From Cristatella mucedo (lineage: Eukaryota; Bryozoa; Phylactolaemata; Cristatellidae), in assembly GCA_009760855.2 (NCBI GenBank), contig WPIO01000057.1:2351001-2415000 (forward strand): DNA of 64,000 nt. The letters run 5' to 3'. The stretch's first letter is position 1; each line of letters begins with the position of its first letter. The position numbers and the translations under genes are program-made. Shown one piece after another: positions 46,110 to 57,875 of this stretch. Under the pieces are notes generated by a model. That model had not been told where the DNA came from. It ran no database searches and worked only from the letters and a program-made list of their open reading frames with translations.

Positions 46110-46425
46110 ACACATACGAACCTCAAGACCATTGGGGACAGTGCCTGTAGAATCATGCTTCCACAATCCTGATACTCAGTATTGCCGCTTGTCATAACAT
46201 CCCTTCACATGACGACATTTAAAAAGAAGCTTAACATGCACTTGGTTACAGCTTTTAGTGGGTCATGCTGATTCGTCCTTTGTGTGCTTACCTGCTTACA
46301 CTATGACTGCTGTCTGCGGATGTTACCACTAAACATTTAGTCATGAATTTTTTCCAGCATCTGTCAAGTACCCTGAAAATATGTACTTCTGTGATGGCGC
46401 TATATAAATGTATTATACTTTTTTA
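46110..46425 (+). mobile_element. LINE B fragment, diverged 3' end
   Basis: It parallels the LINE B 3' region: CATACGAACCTCAAGACCAT, ACATTTAAAAAGAAGCTTAA, GGGTCATGCTGATTCGTCCT and a weak GATGGCGCTATATAAATG end. It begins exactly at the right border of segmental copy 2. Confidence 0.7.
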
Positions 46426-46462
46426 TCATTATATTCTTCCAGCACCCTTAGTGAAATCTATC

Positions 46463-46652
46463 CACTAACCACATTTGCATGCTGACCCTGTGCATGTCAC
46501 CCCTAACCATATTATTCATTTTGTTTGTTTTTCAAGCATGATTTTACTTACTATTCAATTGCATATCACTTTGCAGCAAATGTAAAGCGCCTAGAAAGAG
46601 ATTAAGTTCTCTGAGGGCGCTTTATCAAGTGAAACATTATTAATATTATCCA
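46463..46652 (+). mobile_element. LINE B 3' tail
   Basis: It is near-consensus: CACATTTGCATGCTGACCCT, CACCCCTAACCATATTATTC, GCAAATGTAAAGCGCCTAG, hairpin, short ATT tail. Confidence 0.92.
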
Positions 46653-46711
46653 CTTTAAGCTCTTTACACATCTTTTTGAGAAAGAATGATGACATAATAG
46701 CTAATGGTGTG

Positions 46712-46850
46712 CATCATATCAAAAAGCTTAACATTGGTTAGACCTAACTTACACAGAGACAAAATTTAAAATACGGTTAGTGGTAGCATGTTCAGTATTA
46801 ACACACGAAGGACGACTCCAAATGAAAAACTTAATGCGTTATTGAATTGC
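46712..46850 (-). mobile_element. LINE B 3' UTR fragment, old
   Basis: In reverse orientation it has TTGGTTAGACCTAACTTACA, GGTTAGTGGTAGCATGTTCA and ACACGAAGGACGACTCC. These correspond to the reverse complement of the 3' UTR just after the ORF. Confidence 0.6.
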
Positions 46851-46859
46851 TAGTCATAC

Positions 46860-48380
46860 GTGATGCCATATTACTCATGTCTATTTATTACAGCCTACCT
46901 GCACATTGCTGCGAGTGATGAGTATTAATACGTGGTAGAATAAAAGCTAGCATGGGAAGCATTCCAGTGAACAATCAAAGGATCACACTCTTGGAGCGTG
47001 ATCAACTTTTAGACGTTGCGACCTAAAATCAGCAGCTATAATGTGCAAACCTTCTGCTACCAGCTACACTCATTAATAGCTATACTTCATTGTAATTAAA
47101 AAAAATCATGAACGTAACCCATTGCCAAATTATCCTACTAGTATTTGCAAAATGTTATATCTTAAAAGTTCCTCATCCAAAGCAGAACATGCGAAAACAG
47201 TTGTAAAAATTAATTGCTGAAAGGAAAGCAGTAGAAGATTGTCTGACCAGAGCAATCGCATCCTTGTCTTTCATCTGAGATCTGTTCTGAAGTAATCTGT
47301 TGAAACTCAAGCGTTTGGATTAGTTACTTTATATCTCTTAAAAGCTGAATATTTCATCTGATTAGTAAAATTTTAATCTAATCTTTATGCCGGCACCAAA
47401 AGGAATTCTCTAGAGAATAATGGCTATCTTTTATTCGTTTGAGGTGTGTGACAAGAAAACTATTAGTTCATTAGTGCAAACGAAAAATGCATTCCATATG
47501 TCACAATCTGGACTGATAACGTTGTTGTCTATATGATTCAAATGTGGGCATACGCACCGATGTCCACTACTACTTATCTAGTCAGCCATTAAAAATAGAA
47601 TTCCCACTACATGCGTGCATTGCATCCTATTACATGACTCCATTCTTTAGCTGTGCAGCACCATCATAAATAATATCCATAATATCATCACCGTAATTGC
47701 AGCGCATCAACCGAAATCGCCAATGCAATTGCGGAATTCCATATATATATATTGCAATAACTCCTTTAACATACAACTTATATGCAATTTAATTTCTCGA
47801 GACTTCCCATTTGACTCAGCAAGGCTTCTCACTTTCTGTTTGCCGAGTTACACGGAATCTCATTGCTATTGTAGTGAAGAAAAATCTACAGAGCCTCAAG
47901 TTTACCGTATGAAAGTCTCACAAATGGCACTGCATTAGATACGTGGCACTTAATAGGCTCACTCGTCGACAAATTAATTTGCATTACTTGAAGATCAGCA
48001 CGTGCTCTAAACGTTCGGAAAATTTCCATAAAAAATTATAAAGCCAATTCTTGCAAAAGCAGGGTTCCTGTGAGGTGACATTAATCTTGCCTGAGGTTTC
48101 TTGGCTCAGATTTAATCTATTCTAATCGACGTAGCTATTTCATCTCTGTCTTTTTAGATAAGCCATTCGCTCATGCTATCTCATCGATCAGAGAGCCTTG
48201 CCTTGCCCGCTTTATTTTGTATCATTGCTTTTCAGCTCATAGTCGTCGTGTCTTTCAATGAACTTCATTCAATTGGCTGGTGGTTAGGCGCATGTCCATA
48301 CTACTGCCTGTATACAAGTTCTTCTCTCTTTTGGCTAATCGGTTTCAATTCACCTAGGTCACACGTTTGTATGTAAAAAA
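46860..48380. other. unassigned; first 400 bp resemble 50850-51200
   Basis: AT-rich DNA. The start (46870-47250) is a diverged duplicate of 50850-51200. A 67-codon hydrophobic forward ORF at 48173-48376 has no recognised family. Confidence 0.35.
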
Positions 48381-48382
48381 GA

Positions 48383-48546
48383 ATAGCTGGTTAAACAACT
48401 TTTTTGCATAGCGACAGTGGAGCATTTACGGCTATCACCACGGCTTGCAGCTGCAATAAAGGATCGCACACCACACGATTCGAACCCACGACCTTGGGGA
48501 CGAGGTCGTGAAAAGCAAACACCTTATCTAGAAAGCCCTAATTAGC
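48383..48546 (-). mobile_element. SINE-A copy
   Basis: The reverse strand reads AAGGTGTTTGCTTTTCACGA, GTCGTGGGTTCGAATCGTGT (B box), GCGATCCTTTATTGCAGCTG and GCAAAAAAGTTGTTTAACCA. Confidence 0.85.
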
Positions 48547-49405
48547 TAGAATAGTCAGTTTTGTCTAGCTTGCAATATTTCCTAGAGAATATGAGTTGTT
48601 GCCTGTGTAATTTGGATGCGTTGCTTATGGAGATACAATGAACGTTACAAACAATAGTAAACGACTCTCTATCTACTTCATTCTTTGACATTAGCAGGCA
48701 TCATACTCAAGTGCGATTGTTAGTTCTTGGTTTTACTTCCAATTTCATTCATTATTTGGTCACTGATATGGAAATTAGGTTTAGGGTACAACTTCAAACC
48801 TTACCTACTAATGTAACCTTATTATTAGAAGCATGTACTTTCTTAATTTTGCAGCTATCTATTAGATCATCTTCCTTTTAGTGCCACCGCAAGCTTTAAT
48901 TTGGTGTTTTAGTGACCAGGTAGTATTTTCTGTCCTTAATGACTGAGGCTGTGCATTAATTGACGAAGAGGTAACACAGCTTCCTCGACAACGCCATATT
49001 TACTTTGACGTACTCAAACTTTGTCATGGGTCTCCTAAATTACGGAGCTCGTAAATTTCTTATCACAGATCTCCGAAAAAGTTCTACCCAGAGGTCACAG
49101 CATGATACTCAAACATTATATATCTTATTATTTCTTTGAAAAATGCAAATGAATCCATACACGTTTTAAGTGATTTCGTTAGTGGTTCGTAAATGACGAT
49201 CCGGAATAATTGTCAAAAATTACCCCAAGTTTGAAAATCAGATCTGCCTAACTGGTTGACAAGTTTTCGAAGGCATCGACAATACTTATTGACTTGCAAA
49301 TATTATGTATACTGTAAGTTTATTGGTTCAACCAATGATGGTGATGATTTTCATAACATCAAATTAAAAAGTAGGGTTAAGAAATCAAAAAAGCTCAAAA
49401 AGATA
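48547..49405. other. no recognised feature
   Basis: AT-rich intergenic DNA without a recognised repeat or gene. Confidence 0.4.
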
Positions 49406-49407
49406 GA

Positions 49408-50142
49408 ACCTAAAGTGGGTGCAAAACCTTTAACTCGATGCTATGCTTGACTGGGAGCTAGTGAGGTCGGTGAGAAGTGGTGTGATGTTGCAACTGTTAC
49501 GTTCACAACAGACAAGCGTAGCCCAGAGCATTGCACCAGCTGTAAGCGCCTGGTTGCACAGGTTGCCGGTAGGCCAGAAAGTAGTGAGTTAAAGAAGTCT
49601 GGACAGCTGATAGTCGAATAGTCACAAATATATAGATTCTGGACTCGAAACTATTTGTTCATCATTGTCGTATTCATTGTACTCTTAGGAGTCTTGGTAC
49701 TTATGTGATCTACTCCGCCACCAGGCCAAGCATCGTACCACACGCTTTTTGGAAGCAAACTGTTGACTTATTTCTGGTACAAACCTCAAATCATTTGGAG
49801 ACCTAGCGTTTATTTCGCATGCTCCCAAAGCCTGGAACTCACTCCCGACTTCCTTCACGGCTTTCCTGACTTAACCACACTAAAAAAAGAGAAATTAAAA
49901 GCACACCTATTTATGACATCATTTAGCGGGTCCCTATGATTCGTTCTTTATGTGCTTATGTGTACTGACACTGCTGCATGCTACCACTGTGCACGTCACC
50001 CCTAAACATGTTATTCATATTGTTTAGTAAGCAAGATATTTCCAATCACCATTCGATTGTGTTTCCTTGGCAGCAAATATATAGCGCCTAGAAAGAGATT
50101 GAGTTCTCTTATGGCGCTGTATCAAGTGTACAATTATTATAT
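49408..50142. mobile_element. LINE B copy with twin-priming-type inversion
   Basis: Positions 49408-49612 are reverse-strand ORF sequence. Read on the minus strand they run from the FNSLLSGLP region to the VKHSIELKVL region, parallel to FCNSLL..VKQRIDFKVL. Positions 49695-50142 are forward and continue with CACCAGGCCAAGCATCGTAC (HQAKHRT), CCCAAAGCCTGGAACTCACT, the 3' UTR, the GCGCC/GGCGC hairpin and a short tail. The source positions of the two parts are nearly adjacent, as expected when second-strand priming occurs internally. Confidence 0.85.
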
Positions 50143-50534
50143 TATGAAAATTGACTCTAACCTATCTTCAAGGCCTTTGGATCTAAAATATGAGTTTATA
50201 TGTGATAGAATCAAGTTAGGACGTTGGTATCTCATACTCAAAAGAAGCATCGCAGGTATTGAAAGACATCTCCTACAGTGAATGCAACAAAACCTTCAGT
50301 TGGATGACACACGATACCTACGCAAATAGACAAAAAACTATGCCACTAAAACCAAAATAAACCTCTTGATCATCCAAATCAAAGGTAAATTAATATTTTT
50401 CGTCAATGTTTTTTCGATTAACACAGAGTGCCAGCTGTGACAGAGTACTTAGGATCGAATAACTAAAATTCTGCATGCAAGATGAGGCATTTGGTACAAC
50501 TTGAACTCCATTGTGTCTGCTTTGCGAATCCATT

Positions 50535-50616
50535 AGGTCCATCAAATGTAAAGCACCTAGGAAGAGATTAAGATGTCTGACGGCGCTCTATCAAGTGCAT
50601 TATTATTATTATCATT
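50535..50616 (+). mobile_element. LINE B 3' tail only
   Basis: CATCAAATGTAAAGCACCTA, the AGGAAGAGATTAAGATGTCT hairpin arm, GACGGCGCTCTATCAAGTGC and (ATT)n. Confidence 0.85.
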
Positions 50617-50849
50617 AACATGCTTTAATCTTCGACCTCTCATTAACCCTACCAGCTGAAGCCTACCATCTGATATTGATTTTTAGGGTGATTGATTTAC
50701 AGTAAGGAAATTTCGAGCCTTAAGTTGGAAAAATAAATCTTCATTTACTCATCATTCAGCAAGTGCCAGGTCTAATTATGGCAATGGAAGATCTGTGCTC
50801 CAACTCGAGAGGAAGACGTGACATTTTTACATGCTTCTCTCCTTTGATG

Positions 50850-51415
50850 CGTCATGACTCATTTTCCTGTACCCTACCTACATATGTACATACGTGATGA
50901 TTATTTAAATGTGGCAGGTTGGATGCTGGCATCAATGTATTCCAGTCAACACATAACGAATCATGCTGTTAGTGCGTGATCAATGTATACTAGCTCTCCG
51001 TCTAGTATCTAACATTAGCAGCTGGACATTACAATAACATGAAAAACGAGTAATTGGTTTCATTCATTGTGGTCTATTCAACTTTTAAAGAACAAAAGTG
51101 CAATCTTGATGGCAAATGATTACAACGATTTTTTTTAATCAACATCGAAATAAAAACAGCAGAGCAATCGCTTACTAGAGCAATTTCTTAATTTTTGAAT
51201 AAATTTGGAGCTTACCAAAGCCAATCGATTGCATAGAAAGAGTTATAGTGACACAATGTTAGTCTGAATGAATTGGAACTAAGTCGCAGATTGATATGGA
51301 CCACGATCAAAGCTCGCTAAGCAAAATAACATTACCGATTGCAAATTCCGCACCCTAAAGGCTACCAAAACTTATTCTAGTATTTTATTCTTATTTTTGT
51401 TAGTATTATTATGGC
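50850..51415. other. diverged partner of 46870-47250, otherwise unassigned
   Basis: It shares with 46.9 kb the order CCTACCTACAT, TATTCCAGTCAAC, GTGCGTGATCAA, ATTAGCAGCTGGACATTACA and AGCAGAGCAATCGC. Confidence 0.4.
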
Positions 51416-51417
51416 TA

Positions 51418-51680
51418 CTATATATGACAGAATTTAGTGAGTCCCTATGATTCGTCTCTTATTTGCTCATGCATGCTGACACTGTTGCATCCTGCCACTG
51501 ACCACACTTGCATGCTGACCCAGTGCCTGTCACCCCTAACCATGTTATTCACGTTGTATATCAAGCATGATACCACTCACCAGTCAATCGCGTTTCTTGT
51601 GTAGCAACTATTAAGCACATAGAAAGAGATTGATTACCCGAGTGCGCTTTATTAAGTGTAATATTATTATTACTATTAAG
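51418..51680 (+). mobile_element. LINE B 3' end
   Basis: GAGTCCCTATGATTCGTCTC, ACTTGCATGCTGACCCAGTG, ACCCCTAACCATGTTATTCA, a degraded hairpin and ATT repeats. Confidence 0.85.
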
Positions 51681-51834
51681 ATGTGTAAACAATGTTCGAT
51701 CATCATCCTAAAGTATCATTTTTTATATGCATCAAATACAATATGAGATCGTAAGAATATTAAGTAACTTTTCTAACGAACTAAAATGGCCCTCTTTCTG
51801 TCACTACTGTTACACTGTATCTGTCTTTTCAGCT

Positions 51835-51908
51835 CTCTTTATCTATCTGTCTCACACTTTCTTTGTCTCTTTGTCTCTCTCACTCTCTCTCTCCCTCTTT
51901 CTCTTTAT
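51835..51908. repeat. CT-rich low-complexity tract
   Basis: TCTCTTTGTCTCTC and CTCTCTCTCTCCCTC runs, non-coding. Confidence 0.85.
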
Positions 51909-52183
51909 GCACTCTGCAAGAGCCTCACAATTCACTTCTAAAGACCCTATTCTTATGGGGGTAATAACAAACGCGGCATCAAGCATGCATAAATTAGAAG
52001 AATCACGTTTAGCTTAGCATGCCGTTTCCCACATGCAGAATCTCATAGCCAGCAGCTATTAGTAAATCTGTGCAGTGACACCCAGTTTATCTTGCACTGG
52101 CACCCACTTAGTCCACATATTATAGCATCACAGCATTAAGAAGCTCACAGGGTGCATAAAAGCTGACCAGCAACCATTATTCT

Positions 52184-52331
<148 letters not shown>

Positions 52332-52749
52332 TCAAACTATGCCAGAAAAAGTCGCATGCAGCTTTTTTATCAAGCATTTCGAGAATCGACAAACGATTTA
52401 GTTATGCAGCTTACCAAGTAAGTTCACGATACCAGGTTTTAAATTACCCTAGTATGGAAAATAAGATTCCGTATATAGTGCCACACAAAGCATTCAGTTT
52501 AACGTTACAGAATTGTAATTTTCTTTCAGAATCCACCTGGCTTGACAGATAGTACCCCTCGACATCAGATACAAGCCACTGAAAGATTCAAACGTTTGGG
52601 AAATTGATTGTTAAATTAGTGGATTCCCTTTCAGAAGTAAGTGAACACATGGGATGCAGAATAAAAGGACTGTTAACTCTTCTCTTATGAATGTCCAAAA
52701 ACGGACATTCATTTTTAAATTTGTTGAGATTTTGCCTGTTAAAAGACAA

Positions 52750-53632
52750 ATGTAATGTATCTCCTTCTGTCACTCCACAAAGCCATAAAGACCAAGTGGG
52801 TTTTAGGGGACAGTTTTGTTTAGAGCACTCACAGCCTGAGCGGCTTTCGGGGCGCATTCAGTAGCCAAATTAATTCATCTCACGCAAAAAAGATAAAGTG
52901 GGAAGCATAGCAGAGTCAGGAGAGCAGTTGAGGTAGTAACTAGCATGGAAGTAGCAACTCAGGACATTTGAAAAGGATGAGCCATGGCCGGAAGCAGGAG
53001 AGTAGTTATCGTTGCATAAGAACTGTGAAAGTGAGTTCCCCAATCTAGGACTTGCTGAGCAAAAGCTTCTGTCGTAAGTCTTTAAGCTGAGCAAGAAAAC
53101 AGCTAATTTATTGTCCAAACAAGACCCGAGGGCACTAAGAGTCTGAAACTAGCTCAGCAGTTTAGCTAGGTCCGGAGGAGCCAAGCCGTGGCGGGCCTCG
53201 TGGGTCAGCGTTAGAACTTAGCTGTGTATCCGATGATCAACCGAAAGCCATACTAGATCTTTTACCAAAGGCGATACGTGGTCAAACCGCTAGAACTTGA
53301 AAACTAGCCTTGCATATTCATAGCCAGCTGCTGTGGCCTAGTTGGTTAATTTGGTACCCCAGCCAAAAGAGAATTACAATAATCAAGTCGAGACAGAACT
53401 AGGGAGCTAGCTAAATTTCCTGCAAGCCACTGTTGAAGACCGCTTCTAATCTTAGATAGAGTTTGCAAATGTAGTCAACCGTCGAAAACGACACCTAAAT
53501 TTCGAGCACACGGTGACGCTCTTACTGCAGCATCCCCTATTAGAAGACCAAAGCCTTTTAATCCAGCCACACGCTTATGGTTTTGTATGAGCAGCAGTAC
53601 AGTTTTATCGTCATTTAGTTTTAAAAAGTAAA
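52750..53632 (-). mobile_element. LINE A fragment (C-terminus and 3' end)
   Basis: The reverse strand carries LINE A sequence from the FLKLNDDKTVLLLIQNHKRV region (53475-53632) to ASPRLGNSLSQFLCNDNYSP (52870-53118) and the 3' UTR with TGGCTTTATGGCTTTGTGG. It has many frameshifts. Confidence 0.9.
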
Positions 53633-54032
53633 ATAAGAGAGAATAAAAGAATTTTATAAAGATATATTTTTTATAAATATATATTTTAAAGAGCATTATA
53701 TGAAATAGGTGAGATCCTAAATATAAGCATTTTTTATTCGTCTCTATAAGAATTTAGTATTTTCGACATGATTCACCAATCCAAGAAAATAGTAACTGCT
53801 ATTAAGCAGCGACATGAATCGATACAAATTGATAACTTTTTTCATCAAGCTTAATATAGAAGATGTGGCAGATCCTAAGAAGAATACACAACCAATCTTT
53901 ATTTTACATCTGATATTAAGGAAATTGATTTCTTAAGAGGACCACGGCCAGTTTACCTTTACAAATTCGTAGTTGCAATCGACCAAAAACAGGACCTGAA
54001 AGATGGCTGACTGGTTAGGCTCGCCTTTCTTT

Positions 54033-54152
54033 AATAATAATAATAATAATAATAGCAATAACAATGCATTTGATATATGACCCTCAGAGAACTCAATTGA
54101 TTTATATGCACTTTTTGTTTGCTACCAAGGAAGCAAGATCTAATGGATAGGC
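54033..54152 (-). mobile_element. LINE B 3' tail only, degraded
   Basis: (TAA)n, TGCATTTGATATATGACCCT, CAGAGAACTCAATTGATTTA, then TTTGCTACCAAGGAAGC. Confidence 0.75.
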
Positions 54153-56193
54153 GCATTTTTTCCAATTTATTTCTGCTGAATTAACTATCATACAGCTTGT
54201 CGTCTGTTTACAGTAGCAATACGAAAATAAAACCAGCGTTTTTGATGAGATTTTTCCTCTGACTGAGCCCAACGCACCATTATCTTAGGATGCGGATGGT
54301 TTGCAGAAGAGTTTACACTTGCTACTTTAATTAAGTTGAAACTTTAGAATTAATGCAGCTGGTCAAGACTGGTTGTCAATATAAAAGCATCCAAGGAATT
54401 TTCGGATCATTAACATATTTCTAAGCAAGGTCCAGTCCAGTTTGTATGCAGGCATAGTCCGATTATAGATGCACACGTAAACATTCTTGATGCTGCTAGA
54501 CAAAAATCTCCGTGACTAATCTCAAGCGGAGAATTTACCGTAATTTATATCGAAACCTTATATATGACTTATCTAGTTTTTTGAATCACAAGACAGATGG
54601 GATCGCATTGTTAGTCCATAAATATGCGGAATACTTACAACATTATGTTGACCCAGTAAACTTCAGAAGATCTCTTTTATCTCAGTTATCTGTTTTATGC
54701 TTGCAGTCAAGTCAGCCAAATGCGCCTTAATTTCAAAGCTTGTTCACCTGCACAAGAATTTCAAGAGCGATCCATGCCACTTATTTATAAGTATGCTCAA
54801 AAACTGAATAAATTGTGGCTGGCATGAACGAGAAACGTAACAATAGTTTTCTAGCTACAGATAATCCCTATCGTATAAAAAGGCAGGTTTAGGTATTTTC
54901 CATTGAAACCTACGCCAAAGTAAGATATATCACCCCTGTACCTGACAGCCGTTCACATCAAGCTCTCAAGATGGACAAGCTTCAGGCTATCCATAATTTT
55001 ACATTGAAACGTTAAACCTAAAAGTACGTCACATTTAGCTTTTTAAAGTTAGTCACTTCTCTTTTCTATTCTATATCTTTCCGATTAAAAGGTTAAACAT
55101 CATGGGCTATTTTTTGTTTGCCGTTTGCACTAGTTCTATATAAAACTTAATATGCCTATTAGCCTTCAGAACCGCAAAATCGTACCAGTACCTTGCTGCA
55201 TATATTTTGCATAATTGCACTCGGATACTGGAAAAAATATTCAAGCAAAACGCCAACACAGTTAGCTAACGTGTTATGAACTGACCAATTGATACTCTGA
55301 TGTTGGACAACGTAATGCTCAAAGCTGCTCATAATTAATAATCTGAAGCCGGAGGGAGGGGCACAGCTCCACAGTTACCTTCCACTGGACTGCTTTACAT
55401 CTGCTCCCTACTCGCTCCGTTCAAATCAACCAGCCTAAAAATGCGAAAGCGTAAGGCCCCATAGATAGGGGAATGACGTTGAACTACGATTGGTGCTTAA
55501 TGTAGCTATTAAGAAACCCTTTTGCCACAAACAAGATGACGTCACCTTTAAGCGCTGCCAGGGACCTAAATTAGCTTAGCCTGCTTAAACGACTGTAGCG
55601 TCGAGGTATAGGATCAGCTCTATCTACTATCTGTACTATCAGAAAGAGAGTGAAAGATTAGATGTTCCTTGATGATTACATAATTAAAGAGGATATTTCT
55701 GTTCAACCTGGCTTGCCAGCCAAATTTAGGTTGGCTTCCGTTAAAACCTATAGGTTGCAGAAAATCTATGGATAAGGTGGGCGTATCCTACGATTCACTC
55801 CAACCGCAGCTGGGTGGTTGCTTGGTGACTGCTTATTGCTATGCCGGTTAACAACAATTACCAACGTTAAAATGATACACGTTTTATCTTAATACTACCA
55901 CCGAGCTCCCTATAGTATACGCTGTGAGTTAGCATAAGTATCTTGCATCGTCCTTGGTTTTATGAGACCTCAAGAGAGTCTTTCGGATCTCGCACAACCA
56001 GCCTAGTGATTAGGCAGATTTTGCAACTTCACATACAATAATCCCATCGTAGCTACTGGCTACGGATGTCCGCATAATGGCATATCGCTTGAAAACATGT
56101 TACTGGCTCTAAAAGTGCTATTGCTGTTTTCAAAATCTTTGATGGTACATCCTCTTTTTCGCCCAATTGTAATCTAAACTTTTACTTTTAACG
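54153..56193. other. no recognised feature
   Basis: About 2 kb of AT-rich DNA without repeat matches. A 72-codon forward frame at 54512-54730 begins at GTG and shows no family. Confidence 0.4.
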
Positions 56194-56194
56194 C

Positions 56195-56412
56195 AATAAT
56201 TATAGTAATCATAATGCATTTGATCAAGCTCCCTCGGAGAGCTACATCTCTTCTTGGCGCTCTATATTTGTTGCAAAGGAAGCAACATCGAGTTTTTAGT
56301 GGTAGCGTGCTCAATTAACAACAAGGATAGTATGGTTAGGGTGACATGCACAGTGTTAGCATGCAAGTATGGCTAGTGGCAGCGTGCACAGTGTCAGCAA
56401 GAATAATCTCAT
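56195..56412 (-). mobile_element. LINE B 3' end
   Basis: ATTATAGTAATCATAATGCA, GAGAGCTACATCTCTTCTTG, GCGCTCTATATTTGTTGCAA, then GGTTAGGGTGACATGCACAG. Confidence 0.82.
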
Positions 56413-57330
56413 AGCCATGCTCAAAAAGAAGTTTATATATTTTTGTTTACTTAGTTGGTGGGGATTGATATGCTAAAAAATGCCCATCGTCCAGAATAGA
56501 ACTGAAATCATTCTTTATTTCACAAGCTGATTTTAGAACGGGACCAGGGTAGGCACAGTCGATCTTATTAACCCCGAATAAGCTCGTAGACTGCAAAATT
56601 ACTGTTTTTTAAGAGGCCTTTGATAGGCATTAAAAACCTGATAGAACTTGCAATGACCAACAGACCTATCGTTATCCATTTAGTGGTTTTGAAGTCCGTT
56701 GAAACACCCCCTACTCTTTGACTTCACGGGAGACTAAAGAAAACTAAACAAAAGTACAATTTCGGGAAAGTCCCGTAAATAGCTTTGCTGGTAGCTCCTA
56801 ATTTGAGCTCCACTTTTTAACGTCATCTAGCGATCTAATAGTGAATGGGTACTTAGTATCGAACTTTGACGTGAACTTGAACTTGAACTTTGATCGTATG
56901 ATTAGCAATTAATTTTAGCCTGTGAGAACAAACGAAAATTCTGCAATAGTTCTTGATAGAATGAAAACTTCAGGAATTGCATGTGTAAGTCAACTTTGCC
57001 ATACAACCATTTCCGTAAAGATGGTGCATGCTTATTTTCTCACCACCCCTGGGAAGTGTGCTAACGGAGAAATTCAAGAAAATACCAACGAAATGTTTCC
57101 GATAACCGAATATGTGAATATGGTACCTTTCGAAAGACAAATATTTTAGAACTGGGATCGGAAGTTCTGACGAATTCCCTATTGAAGACCAAATTCGTAA
57201 TGCAAGCCATCCCTAACCCGGATGTAAACCGTAAGCAGCAAATCTACAAATACAAATTTACCAATCTCTGAATCGTATGCGATATGTAAAAACTTGTTGA
57301 ATCCAAAAATGCTGATGTCGGCGATCAGCC
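56413..57330. other. no recognised feature
   Basis: AT-rich DNA. A 75-codon forward frame at 56922-57149 (Cys-containing) has no recognised family. Confidence 0.35.
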
Positions 57331-57334
57331 GTCA

Positions 57335-57722
57335 TGCTTTGATCCCTCCCACCCTTCGAGCGCCTCGAATTCTCTGAACTTCCTTGCTGCATGTGTTGAT
57401 GATAGCTGCACATGGATGGCAGCAAATTTTCTTAAACTAAATGATGATAAAACTAATTTATTATTTATGGGCAAACCCAGTGTGATTCAAAAATTGGAAA
57501 GGCTAACACTTAAAATTGGCTCAGCCAGCATATTTCCTGTTGAAATAGCTCGAAATCTAGGTAATACGTTTCAAAGTGACCTTTCGTTAGACGACCACAT
57601 GAGCTCCACAATCAAGTCTGCCTACTTTCAGAAACATAATATTGCTAAAATTCGGGCTTGTAAAGCGCCTAGAAGAGATGAAGTTCTCTGAGGGTGCTTT
57701 ATAAATTGCATTATAATTGTTA
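57335..57722 (+). mobile_element. LINE B copy with internal deletion
   Basis: It starts at the CFDPSHPSSA region, keeps NFLKLNDDKTNLLFMGKPSV and SDLSLDDHMSSTIKSAYF, then jumps from KIRAC straight into the 3' hairpin (TGTAAAGCGCCTAGAAGAGA). About 750 nt of ORF and 3' UTR are missing. Confidence 0.9.
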
Positions 57723-57734
57723 TTATTACATTAG

Positions 57735-57875
57735 TGAGGAGCAATGAAGAAACAGCTCAGGACTGCTGGCCGTTATCTGCCACAGCCGGCGGCAGATTAC
57801 TAGACTCTGGTGCAGTTGCTTTAAAATTACGAATCTTCCCCGGACTAGGACCTGCGGAGCAAACTACCTGCATTG
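57735..57875 (-). mobile_element. LINE A fragment, degraded
   Basis: AGCAATGAAGAAACAGCTCA, GGACTGCTGGCCGTTATCTG and CTAGGACCTGCGGAGCAAAC parallel the reverse strand of LINE A around the [11 protein letters not shown] region. Confidence 0.6.
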
